NCBI RefSeq assembly: GCF_050753365.1
Contig: NZ_JBLZFY010000001.1
Location: forward strand, 62,001-126,000
Direction of reading: 5' to 3'
Source: Geminocystis sp050753365
Lineage (GTDB): Bacteria > Cyanobacteriota > Cyanobacteriia > Cyanobacteriales > Cyanobacteriaceae
Length of the DNA stretch: 64,000 bases
Each line of letters starts with the position of its first letter. The first letter of the stretch is position 1. Shown piece after piece: positions 54,862-62,165 of this stretch. Both the position numbers and the translations under genes were made by a program. The notes under the pieces were generated by a model. The model was given only the letters and a program-made list of their open reading frames with translations, did not search any database and had not been told where the DNA came from.

Positions 54862-55860
54862 ATGAAAGTTTTAAAAGATGTAAAATTTATTGATTTATTC
54901 GCTGGAATTGGCGGTTTTCATCAAGCATTGAGTTATTATTCTGCTAAGTGTGTTTTTGCTTCCGAATGGGATAAACATTGTCAAGAAATTTACTTAAAAA
55001 ATTATGGTATTTTACCCGAAGGAGATATAACAATAATCCCCGAAAATGAGATTCCTCGTCATGATATTTTGTGTGCAGGTTTTCCTTGCCAAGCCTTTAG
55101 TATTTCTGGTAAACAATTAGGATTTAATGATACTAGGGGGACTTTATTTTTTGATATAGTGAGAATTGCTAAATATCATCAACCATCATTATTAATCTTA
55201 GAAAATGTGAAAAATTTTGCTAGGCATGATGAGGGTAAAACGTTAAAAGTTGTAGAAAATACTTTAAATGAGATTGGTTATGATGTTTTTTATCAAGTAT
55301 TAAATGCTTCTAATTTTGGTGTACCTCAAAAGCGAGAAAGAATTTATATTTTAGGGTTTAGAAAAGATTTAAAAGTAAAAAACTTTACTTTTCCTAATAG
55401 TTATAGTCAGGCAACAAGTTTGATTGACTTCTGTTTAGATGATTCAGAAACTAAAGATTTTATAATTAATAGAAGTGATATAAAAATTAACAAAAATTTA
55501 GAAATAACTAGAGATATTTTAGGTAATTATCCCCAAAAACCGATTAGAATTGGTATGATTAATAAGGGTGGACAGGGTGAAAGAATTTATCATCAATTTG
55601 GTCATGCTATCACATTATCTGCTTATGGTGGGGGTATTGGTGCAAAAACTGGTATTTATTTAATTAATGGTAAAATCCGAAAATTAGCACCGAGAGAATG
55701 TGCCAGAATTATGGGTTTTCCTGATGATTTTATTATTAGTAATAGTAACAATATTGCTTATAAACAATTCGGAAATAGTGTGGTGGTTAATGTGTTAAGA
55801 TCGATTGTTGAAAATGTTTTGCAGATTAATAATTTATTTGCAGATTTAATTTTGTTATAA
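54862..55860 (+). CDS. DNA cytosine-5 methyltransferase (coupled to DUF433/DUF5615)
   Basis: 332 residues with all main m5C motifs: I FIDLFAGIGGFHQAL, IV GFPCQAFS with catalytic C76, VI ENVKNF, VIII QKRERIYILGF, IX APRECARIMGFP and X QFGNSVVVNVL. The target-recognition region between VIII and IX is short, like HaeIII/HhaI-size enzymes. No restriction endonuclease gene is recognisable beside it; the tight coupling is instead to a PIN-like toxin. A fossil of this gene's start lies at 58417. Confidence 0.93.
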   Translation: MKVLKDVKFIDLFAGIGGFHQALSYYSAKCVFASEWDKHCQEIYLKNYGILPEGDITIIPENEIPRHDILCAGFPCQAFSISGKQLGFNDTRGTLFFDIVRIAKYHQPSLLILENVKNFARHDEGKTLKVVENTLNEIGYDVFYQVLNASNFGVPQKRERIYILGFRKDLKVKNFTFPNSYSQATSLIDFCLDDSETKDFIINRSDIKINKNLEITRDILGNYPQKPIRIGMINKGGQGERIYHQFGHAITLSAYGGGIGAKTGIYLINGKIRKLAPRECARIMGFPDDFIISNSNNIAYKQFGNSVVVNVLRSIVENVLQINNLFADLILL

Positions 55861-55896
55861 TTTTATGTGTATATTAACTTTAGTTTTAGGTATTTT

Positions 55897-56112
55897 ATGT
55901 TGATCGTAGATTTAATTAAAGCAGAAATTGATAACATTCCCGAAGATAAATTAGCAGAATTATATCAGTATATTAAAGAGTTAGTAAAACCACAAAAAAC
56001 TCTTAATAATTTATGGCAAAAAATAGATAAATTAGGAGAAGATGAAAAACAATTATCAATGGAAGAAATTGTATCTTTAGTAAAAGAAGTTAGAGAAAAT
56101 AAGACTAAATAA
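55897..56112 (+). CDS. Orphan antitoxin-like small protein
   Basis: 71 residues from ATG 55897; a GTG at 55867 also keeps the frame. MLIVDLIKAEIDNIPEDKLA begins an amphipathic helix typical of small cyanobacterial type II antitoxins, and the C-terminus is charged. No toxin gene follows on this strand, so it looks like an orphan. It directly follows the methyltransferase. Confidence 0.6.
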   Translation: MLIVDLIKAEIDNIPEDKLAELYQYIKELVKPQKTLNNLWQKIDKLGEDEKQLSMEEIVSLVKEVRENKTK

Positions 56113-56167
56113 TCAAACTTTTATTAGAATAGGTTTGTTGTTTTGCATCTAGCTTCTCAAAGCTACA

Positions 56168-56548
56168 TTATTTAATTGATTGATATAATTTTAAGCCTTC
56201 GATAAAACGAAAATCTTTTTGATTGAGGGTGTATAAATCGAATTGATAAATTAAAGCGGTTGAAGCAATTAAAGCATCTGGAATACTTAGTTTATGACTG
56301 AGAGAGTATGTTTCCATTAGTTGGATAAATTGATTTGACACTTTTAAGTCAATGGGTAAAATACGAATTGATGTTAAATGTTTTTTGATTTTATTTAACT
56401 CCGCTTTCTTAATAGCACCATAGTATAACTCGCTTTGAGTAATAATACTAATAGCCAATTTCTTGACTCCAATTTGATTTAATTCACCAATAACTTGAGG
56501 ATTATTTTTATACAACTCTATCAAAATATTTGTATCACAGAGTATCAT
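56168..56548 (-). CDS. PIN-domain toxin (VapC, second class)
   Basis: 126 residues. MILCDTNILIELYKNN (Asp5), ISIITQSELYYGA (Glu), LSIPDALIASTALIYQFDLYTLNQKDFRFI (remaining acidic residues). This 'CDTNILIE..DALIAATA' class differs from the PIN toxin at 53486 although its antitoxin shares an N-terminus with that system's. Overlaps the antitoxin by 4 bp. Confidence 0.9.
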   Translation of the reverse strand: MILCDTNILIELYKNNPQVIGELNQIGVKKLAISIITQSELYYGAIKKAELNKIKKHLTSIRILPIDLKVSNQFIQLMETYSLSHKLSIPDALIASTALIYQFDLYTLNQKDFRFIEGLKLYQSIK

Positions 56549-56832
56549 TTATTTCTGTCCAACCATGCTTGTTTACGAATTAATTCGCTCGAAATTTCTC
56601 TATTTTCCCATAAACCTGCTAAAGAAAAAAAATCTTCTTCTTCAATATCTTCTAAAGATTCTTTAGCAGTATCTTTTAATTTGTCTATTTGACTTTTAAT
56701 CATCAAGTTATCTTGTGTCGAATTTTCTTGACGATATTTTTCTTGAAGATACTCTGCATAATGTAATAATTCGACTTGGAGAGACACGGGCATTTTTTCC
56801 ACCGTTTCCCATATTCTAGTTTTTAATTCCAT
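56545..56832 (-). CDS. DUF2281-type antitoxin of the second PIN toxin
   Basis: 95 residues. The first 42 residues nearly repeat those of the antitoxin at 53869; the tail DFFSLAGLWENREISSELIRKQAWLDRNK is different and typical of antitoxins of the second PIN class (SLAGLWENR motif). A domain swap between antitoxin families is the simplest reading. Confidence 0.85.
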   Translation of the reverse strand: MELKTRIWETVEKMPVSLQVELLHYAEYLQEKYRQENSTQDNLMIKSQIDKLKDTAKESLEDIEEEDFFSLAGLWENREISSELIRKQAWLDRNK

Positions 56833-56895
56833 TTATTTTTCTTATCATTTTCTAACTCTGTAATACTATTTTATACTAGCTCATTTAATTATAAG

Positions 56896-56938
56896 TTCGA
56901 TCGAACTCTTTAACATAATCTGTTATAAATATTTTGAT
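56896..56938. repeat. 43-bp segment shared with 60101-60143
   Basis: AGTTCGATCGAACTCTTTAA, CATAATCTGTTATAAATATT and TTGAT. It forms the breakpoint at which the YoeB gene is truncated and recurs directly after the Fic gene. Confidence 0.75.
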
Positions 56939-57114
56939 TTTGACCAATATCCTTGTAAGTCATGTTTTAAAGGTTCTGGTTTACCCAATCCAGTAAAAGG
57001 ATTTTTTTGTGTATCTTTTAGTAATAATAAAATCTTTTTAAATATTTTCTTGTCCGTATTTACCCAATAATTAAATTGTTCAAATGCGTTAATTTCAAAG
57101 GTTATTTTCCTCAT
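56923..57114 (-). pseudogene. YoeB/Txe-type toxin, C-terminally truncated
   Basis: 63 residues: MRKITFEINAFEQFNYWVNT, then NPFTGLGKPEPLKHDLQGYWSKSKYL. A complete YoeB is about 85 residues and continues with the catalytic Arg/His/Tyr segment (RRINxEHRLVY...). Here the frame leaves the family after GYWS, so the toxin should be inactive. Start overlaps the antitoxin by 20 bp. Confidence 0.82.
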
Positions 57115-57346
57115 AATCTTCTAAATTTATCGACACAATTTTTCCCTGTTTTACATTTTCGATCGACTCTAATAACTGTTTTTTATTGGCTTCTGATTTT
57201 AATAAATAAGTGGTTTCATCTTCAATTTCCGTAGAGTTATTGACGATAATAACTTCGACAGAAGCACCTTCTTTAAATTGACTTTGAGAAATTTCTATTT
57301 TGCCATTTTTGCCTACGATGGCTTTTTGTCTGATTGTACTAACCAT
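57095..57346 (-). CDS. Antitoxin of the YoeB pair
   Basis: 83 residues: QKAIVGKNGKIEISQSQFKEGASVEVIIV, a beta-rich N-terminus, and an acidic helical C-terminus. It has the size, order and overlap of the cyanobacterial antitoxins found with YoeB. Intact although its toxin is truncated. Confidence 0.78.
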   Translation of the reverse strand: MVSTIRQKAIVGKNGKIEISQSQFKEGASVEVIIVNNSTEIEDETTYLLKSEANKKQLLESIENVKQGKIVSINLEDYEENNL

Positions 57347-57525
57347 TTTTTGCTTAAATTAATACTGACTATAATTGATCATTTTAACAAATTCCTTCAA
57401 TGATGGTTTTTTCCCCTAAAATACTAAATTATCGATCTTTATTATTTAATTATAAGAGTGCGTAACTCCTAGTTCTTATATTTTATAATATTAACCATTA
57501 ATCAATCAGATAATTATTAAATAAT

Positions 57526-57731
57526 ATGACTTTTAGTGACGTTGTAGAAGCCGTAAAAAAACTATCTAATGAAGAAAAAAATGAGATAAAATAACTCATT
57601 GAACATTATCTAAGCGAAGATAAAAGAGAAGAAATTTACCATAATTATTTAATTAGTAAAGAAAGCTATAAAGAAGGGAAATTAAACTTTTTTTAGACAT
57701 AGATGAGTTAATGAAGTCTTTGAAAAATTAA
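57526..57731 (+). pseudogene. Broken antitoxin-like gene
   Basis: From ATG 57526 the translation reads MTFSDVVEAVKKLSNEEKNE then IK, TAA; the same frame continues EHYLSEDKREEIYHNYLISK and later needs a frameshift to DIDELMKSL. The parts together resemble a ~65-70 residue cyanobacterial antitoxin-type protein. One nonsense codon and one frameshift mark it as dead. Confidence 0.7.
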
Positions 57732-57799
57732 AGATTTATAAATATTAAAAAAGTAATCCAATATAATGGAATATAATAATCTCAATCAAATAGAAGACG

Positions 57800-58048
57800 A
57801 TGGAAAATACAAAAACTATCTTAGGAAGAATCACTTTTAACCCTGAAATTATGGGCGGAAGGGCTTGTATTCGAGGAATGCGCATTACAGTCGCTTTAGT
57901 GTTAAAATTGTTGGCTAGTGATATGTCGATCGATGAAATCTTAACAGAATATCCAGACTTAGAATTAGGCGATATTCAAGCATCCCTTAATTATGCCTCT
58001 TTGTTAGCCGATGAAAAAGTTTATAGTTTTGAGGAGAAAGTGGCATGA
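57800..58048 (+). CDS. DUF433 antitoxin-like protein (second copy)
   Basis: 82 residues, differing from the copy at 54245 at only a few positions (V5T, I19M and E42D among those seen). About 45 bp of upstream sequence is shared as well. It still overlaps the downstream DUF5615 frame by 4 bp, but that gene is broken. Confidence 0.9.
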   Translation: MENTKTILGRITFNPEIMGGRACIRGMRITVALVLKLLASDMSIDEILTEYPDLELGDIQASLNYASLLADEKVYSFEEKVA

Positions 58049-58413
58049 AATTTTTAGGGGATATGGGAGTCTCTCAAACTGTTATCAAGACTCTGCGAAA
58101 TTATGGTTATGATGCCATACATCTCAGAGATGAGAAATTATAAAAACTCCCTGATGAAAATATTATTCTCAAAGCAAAAGATGAAGGAAGAATAATTTTA
58201 ACTTTTGATTTAGATTTTGGAGAATTGTTAGCTTTTAGCGGTGATTCTTTGCCCAGTGTGATTATTTTTAGATTAGAAAAAGCCAATCCTGATTATGTTT
58301 TATCGAAATTAAATCCTGTTTTACAAGAATGTCAAAATATATTAGAAAATGGAGTAATTATTACAATCAAAGATAATAACTATCGTGTTCGATATTTACC
58401 AGTTAAAAATTGA
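58045..58413 (+). pseudogene. DUF5615 toxin copy with nonsense codon
   Basis: Nearly identical to the intact gene at 54490, but codon 33 CAA has become TAA at 58141-58143. The frame is otherwise open to the end. A single C-to-T change therefore accounts for its inactivation, suggesting a recent duplication or selection against the toxin. Confidence 0.92.
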
Positions 58414-58416
58414 ATA

Positions 58417-58458
58417 ATGAAAGTTTTAAAAGATGTAAAATTTATCAATATTAAATGA
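58417..58458 (+). pseudogene. Fossil of the methyltransferase start
   Basis: ATGAAAGTTTTAAAAGATGT and nine more bases equal the first 29 bp of the methyltransferase gene at 54862. The frame then runs into TGA after 13 codons (MKVLKDVKFINIK). Confidence 0.88.
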
Positions 58459-58514
58459 CACTTCCGTTATTGATCCATAGTATAATTAAAAAAAAACGTC
58501 ATACTATTAATTTT

Positions 58515-58666
58515 TTCTTTAAGTAATTATAAAATCTTTTTAGATACTTTTTATCTGTATTTGCTCAATAACTAAATTGTTCAAATGTGTTAATTTCAAA
58601 AGTTATTTTTTTCATAATATTTTAAGTTTGTCAACACAATTTTACGTTTTCGATCGAGCAGATAGA
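58515..58666 (-). pseudogene. Fossil of the YoeB 5' end and antitoxin 3' end
   Basis: About 150 bp aligning to 57011-57165 (YoeB start region, the overlap, and the end of the antitoxin gene), ending at CGATCGAGC. Neither frame is intact. Confidence 0.78.
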
Positions 58667-58681
58667 TAATGTTATAAAATA

Positions 58682-60100
58682 ATGCTTAATAGAATCAATA
58701 AAATAAACTCTAATTTAGTTTATGTGGTTGTGATGGGAAAAATTAGAAAGTCAAAATCATTATCTCAACTTTTAAAGAATCTTGATAATGAAACAAAATT
58801 TAACGAGCTTTTCTTGTTACGATCGGAGTATAAATCGATCGATTCTAAAGGAAGATATTTACACTGGGATCAATTTCAATGGAGAGTAAAAAAAGGTGAT
58901 AATGAAGATTTAGTATGGATTGCGACAAAAATGGCACGGGCTTCCATGGCTAAAAAAATACCATTACAAGCAGAAAAAGATACTGTATTTCATTATTGTG
59001 TACCTGAATCATTATTTGCTCAACTCCATAAAATCGATAAATTAACAGGAGGAGGAAAAGATATTAGTGATGGTAATTTAGTGACTAAAGCAGAAAAAAA
59101 TCGTTACCTTATTCAAAGTTTAATACAGGAAGAAGCAATTACTTCTTCTCAACTTGAAGGTGCGTCAACCACTCGCAAAGTAGCGAAAGAAATGCTTAGT
59201 AAAAATCTTCCTCCTCAAGATAAATCACAACAAATGATTTTAAATAATTATCTGTTGATGAAAAAAGTTGTGGAAAAAAAAGACGAGAAGTTATCCATAG
59301 AATTTATTTTAGAATTGCATAAAATTGCTGTTTATAATGCGATCGAAAATGAAGGCATAGCAGGAGAATTTAGAAATAATAATAATATTTTTGTTTCTGA
59401 TTTATATAATGAAAATACCTTTCAAGCACCAGATTATAAAACTATAGTTGATCAATTAAAAGAACTATGTGAATTTGCCAATAAAATAGATAATGATAGT
59501 GATAATTATAGTAATTTTATTCATCCTATTATAAAGGCAATAATTTTACATTTTATGATTGCTTATATTCATCCTTTTGCCGATGGAAATGGTAGAACTG
59601 CTAGAGCAATTTTTTATTGGAGTATCCTAAGATCAGGTTATTGGTTATTTGAATATATATCTATTAGTAAATTTATTCAGCAGAAAAGAAATGATTATGA
59701 TAAAGCCTTTATTTATGTAGAAACAGACGAATTTGATCTTACTTATTTTCTTTATTATCAAGTAGATATAATCATTAAAGCTATTAATTCTTTATATGAA
59801 TATATCGACAAGAAAAAAAGAGAATTGTATGAATTTATGGACTGGATTGATAATAGTATTGTTGCCAAAACATTAAATAAAAATCACCTAGAAATTTTAA
59901 AACAAGCCTTAAAAAATATCGGCAAAGAATTTACGGCTCAACAAGTCGCTAATGATTTAGGTTTAACACCAAATACAGCAAGAAATTATCTTAATCAATT
60001 AGTTGAAAAAGATTTATTTTTAGCGACTAAAGCAAGAAAAGGTAAAACAATTATTTATGTTGCTCGTGATAATTTAAAAGCAAGATTAAAAATATCTTAG
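58682..60100 (+). CDS. Fic-domain protein with winged-helix C-terminus
   Basis: 472 residues (an internal Met at 18 is an alternative start). The Fic core HPFADGNGRTAR near 297-308 is complete, so nucleotidyl (AMP) transfer is expected. An upstream SSQLEG matches the inhibitory motif (S/T)xxxE(G/N) of self-inhibited class II Fic proteins. The C-terminus (FTAQQVANDLGLTPNTARNYLNQLVEKDLF) is a winged-helix DNA-binding domain. It lies inside the duplicated island, bracketed by toxin-antitoxin fossils. Confidence 0.92.
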   Translation: MLNRINKINSNLVYVVVMGKIRKSKSLSQLLKNLDNETKFNELFLLRSEYKSIDSKGRYLHWDQFQWRVKKGDNEDLVWIATKMARASMAKKIPLQAEKDTVFHYCVPESLFAQLHKIDKLTGGGKDISDGNLVTKAEKNRYLIQSLIQEEAITSSQLEGASTTRKVAKEMLSKNLPPQDKSQQMILNNYLLMKKVVEKKDEKLSIEFILELHKIAVYNAIENEGIAGEFRNNNNIFVSDLYNENTFQAPDYKTIVDQLKELCEFANKIDNDSDNYSNFIHPIIKAIILHFMIAYIHPFADGNGRTARAIFYWSILRSGYWLFEYISISKFIQQKRNDYDKAFIYVETDEFDLTYFLYYQVDIIIKAINSLYEYIDKKKRELYEFMDWIDNSIVAKTLNKNHLEILKQALKNIGKEFTAQQVANDLGLTPNTARNYLNQLVEKDLFLATKARKGKTIIYVARDNLKARLKIS

Positions 60101-60143
60101 GTTCGATCGAACTCTTTAACATAATCTATTACAAATATTTTGA
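60101..60143. repeat. 43-bp segment shared with 56896-56938
   Basis: GGTTCGATCGAACTCTTTAA, CATAATCTATTACAAATATT, TTGAT: the same segment that ends the truncated YoeB gene, here directly after the Fic stop. Confidence 0.75.
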
Positions 60144-60150
60144 TGAGGGT

Positions 60151-60211
60151 GGGCAGAATGATATTCTGCCCCTACATTTTATATATTGTAGGGGTTGAAC
60201 ATTTTTCAACC
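60151..60211 (+). terminator. Two hairpins after the Fic gene
   Basis: GGGCAGAAT-GAT-ATTCTGCCC (60151-60171) is perfect; a second stem GGGTTGAA/TTCAACCC lies at about 60190-60211, the same stem as at 42397-42421. Likely terminator for the Fic gene and also a dispersed repeat. Confidence 0.6.
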
Positions 60212-60289
60212 CTTCTTCCTCAATTAATCTATTTGCCCTTGAAATAAAAACCTTTTCTTGATAAAGTGAACTGGTAATGTTATCTTAAA

Positions 60290-61573
60290 ATGATGAAAAG
60301 ACCAATTGCGATCGACCTTTTCTCAGGATGCGGAGGAATGTCTTTAGGTTTAGAAGCCTCTGGATTTGACATTGCTGTAGCAGTAGAATTTGATGCGATC
60401 CATGCCTTAATTCATCATCTTAATTTTCCCTACACTCATACTATTTGTCAAGATATAAACCATCTCAACACCGATTATTTAAAAGAAATTCTCCAAGATA
60501 AAGGCATTAATGAAGTCGATTTAATCGCAGGAGGTCCACCCTGTCAAGGATTTTCTCTCATGGGTAAACGACAATTAGATGATCCTCGTAATTCATTAGT
60601 GTTTGAATATGTGCGCGTGATTCAAGATTTACAACCGAAATATTTTGTTTTTGAAAATGTACCGGGTATAGCTGTTGGTAGTCATAAACAATTTTTAGAA
60701 GAATTAATCAACGAATTTGAGTCATTGGGGTATCATATTGCCAAGCCCATTAAAATCCTCGATGCAAGTCTTTTTGGCGCACCCCAGAAACGAAAACGTC
60801 TTATTCTCATGGGTAGTCGTCACGATGTGAAACCCGTTAACTATCCTCTGGAAACTGAAGAATTTAATAATGTAGAAAGTGCCATCAATGATTTAGTATC
60901 TTTTCCTGCGTTTATTGGTGAAAATAAAAGTATAGATGCAAATAAACTAGATTATTCAGGATTTAGGCGTAATTTTGCACTAAAACCTCAAGGTATTTAT
61001 GAATTATGCCACGATCGACAAAGAGATAATTTAGTTTATAATCATGTAGGCTCAAATCATACAGAAAAATCAAAACAACGTTTTCAAGATACCCCTCAAG
61101 GGGAAGTGGAAAAAACCAGTCGTTTCTTGAAACTTTCACCTACAGGATTGTGTAATACTCTAAGGGCTGGAACTGCCAGAGATAAAGGAGCTTATACCGC
61201 AGCTCGTCCAATCCACTACAACCAACCAAGATGTATTACAGTCAGAGAGGCTGGAAGATTGCATACATTTCCAGACTGGTTTTTATTTCATGAGACAATT
61301 TGGCATGGTTTTCGAGAAATTGGTAACGCAGTTATTCCCATGTTAGCTAAGGCAATTGGAGACGAAATAATTACAGTTTTAGAGGTGGATATTAACCAAT
61401 TAGAAGTGAGAAAATTAGCAAAAATGGATTTAGAATTTATGGCTTATAATATGGACAAAGCATCAAATTATTGGAATATTTCTAATGAGATTATTCCAAA
61501 AAGAAAAAGATTAGAAATGAGTGTTTTATTGTTTTCTGATAAGTTCGATCGTCCAAAATATTTTAGAGATTAA
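60290..61573 (+). CDS. DNA cytosine-5 methyltransferase (second, Fic-adjacent)
   Basis: 427 residues with motif I AIDLFSGCGGMSLGLEASGF, IV GGPPCQGFSLMGKR (catalytic C85), VI FENVPG, VIII APQKRKRLILMG, IX PRCITVREAGRLHTFPDW and X IGNAVIPMLAKAIG, then a ~55-residue tail. Not closely related to the methyltransferase at 54862. No nuclease gene adjoins it, so it may be a solitary enzyme; given the many CGATCG sites, that target is worth considering but unproven. Confidence 0.93.
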   Translation: MMKRPIAIDLFSGCGGMSLGLEASGFDIAVAVEFDAIHALIHHLNFPYTHTICQDINHLNTDYLKEILQDKGINEVDLIAGGPPCQGFSLMGKRQLDDPRNSLVFEYVRVIQDLQPKYFVFENVPGIAVGSHKQFLEELINEFESLGYHIAKPIKILDASLFGAPQKRKRLILMGSRHDVKPVNYPLETEEFNNVESAINDLVSFPAFIGENKSIDANKLDYSGFRRNFALKPQGIYELCHDRQRDNLVYNHVGSNHTEKSKQRFQDTPQGEVEKTSRFLKLSPTGLCNTLRAGTARDKGAYTAARPIHYNQPRCITVREAGRLHTFPDWFLFHETIWHGFREIGNAVIPMLAKAIGDEIITVLEVDINQLEVRKLAKMDLEFMAYNMDKASNYWNISNEIIPKRKRLEMSVLLFSDKFDRPKYFRD

Positions 61574-61606
61574 TAATTTATTTCCTGAGTTAATTTTGTT
61601 ATAATA
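61566..61606 (+). pseudogene. Fossil of the first methyltransferase's 3' end
   Basis: GATTAATAATTTATTT and TTAATTTTGTTATAAT, each 16 bp, match the end and stop of the gene at 54862-55860, separated in both places by 6 bp. The second methyltransferase's own stop codon falls within the first block. Confidence 0.65.
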
Positions 61607-61621
61607 AAAGCTCAATCAAAG

Positions 61622-61801
61622 TTATAAATGAGCATTTTCTCCTAAGTATTTAGTTACCAGATAGTCAACTTCGGGTAAAACCGTTACAGGTACATAAATT
61701 TTATATTGCTGAAAAATTTTTACTACTGAAGAATGATATTGGTCATCTCTATCTAAAAAAGCGATAATACCACTGGTATCTGCTATTATTTTTCTGTCCA
61801 T
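61622..61801 (-). pseudogene. PIN-domain toxin, truncated
   Basis: 59 residues: MDRKIIADTSGIIAFLDRDD, then VYVPVTVLPEVDYLV-like strand (VPVTVLPEVDYLVTKYLG). Only the first half of a ~130-residue PIN domain with its first Asp and the Glu region remains. The frame ends 16 bp from the methyltransferase fossil. Start overlaps the antitoxin end by 16 bp. Confidence 0.82.
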
Positions 61802-62004
61802 AATAATTCATCTACTTTAGAAGATAAATCACCTCTACCACTCGCCCCCATTCCCATAGATTTAGGTAGTTTTTTTGGCTGATTTTCTAGTTGATTAATA
61901 ACAATTTCTTGGATTACTTCGGCAACAGTTTTCCCTTTTTCCTGACATATTTTTTCCAGTTTGTTTTGCGTTTCTGTCGGTAAATAAATAGTTGTTGCTT
62001 GCAT
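61786..62004 (-). CDS. Antitoxin (ribbon-helix-helix-like) of the truncated PIN toxin
   Basis: 72 residues: MQATTIYLPTETQNKLEKIC then EKGKTVAEVIQEIVINQLE, a ribbon-helix-helix pattern, with a Gly/Ser linker (MGMGASGRGDLSSKVDELLW) typical of VapB-type antitoxins of PIN toxins. Intact. Confidence 0.82.
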   Translation of the reverse strand: MQATTIYLPTETQNKLEKICQEKGKTVAEVIQEIVINQLENQPKKLPKSMGMGASGRGDLSSKVDELLWTEK

Positions 62005-62165
62005 AAGTTTTGATTAATTCAATCTTGTTCTATAAGTCAGTAAAAATTATTTTACAATGTTTTATACTAATGCAGGTGGCTATTATTTTATCACAAGTTA
62101 GATCGTAAAGTAGAGTCGATCGATCGAACCTTAATTACCTGAGTTTGATCGAAATAGACATTATA

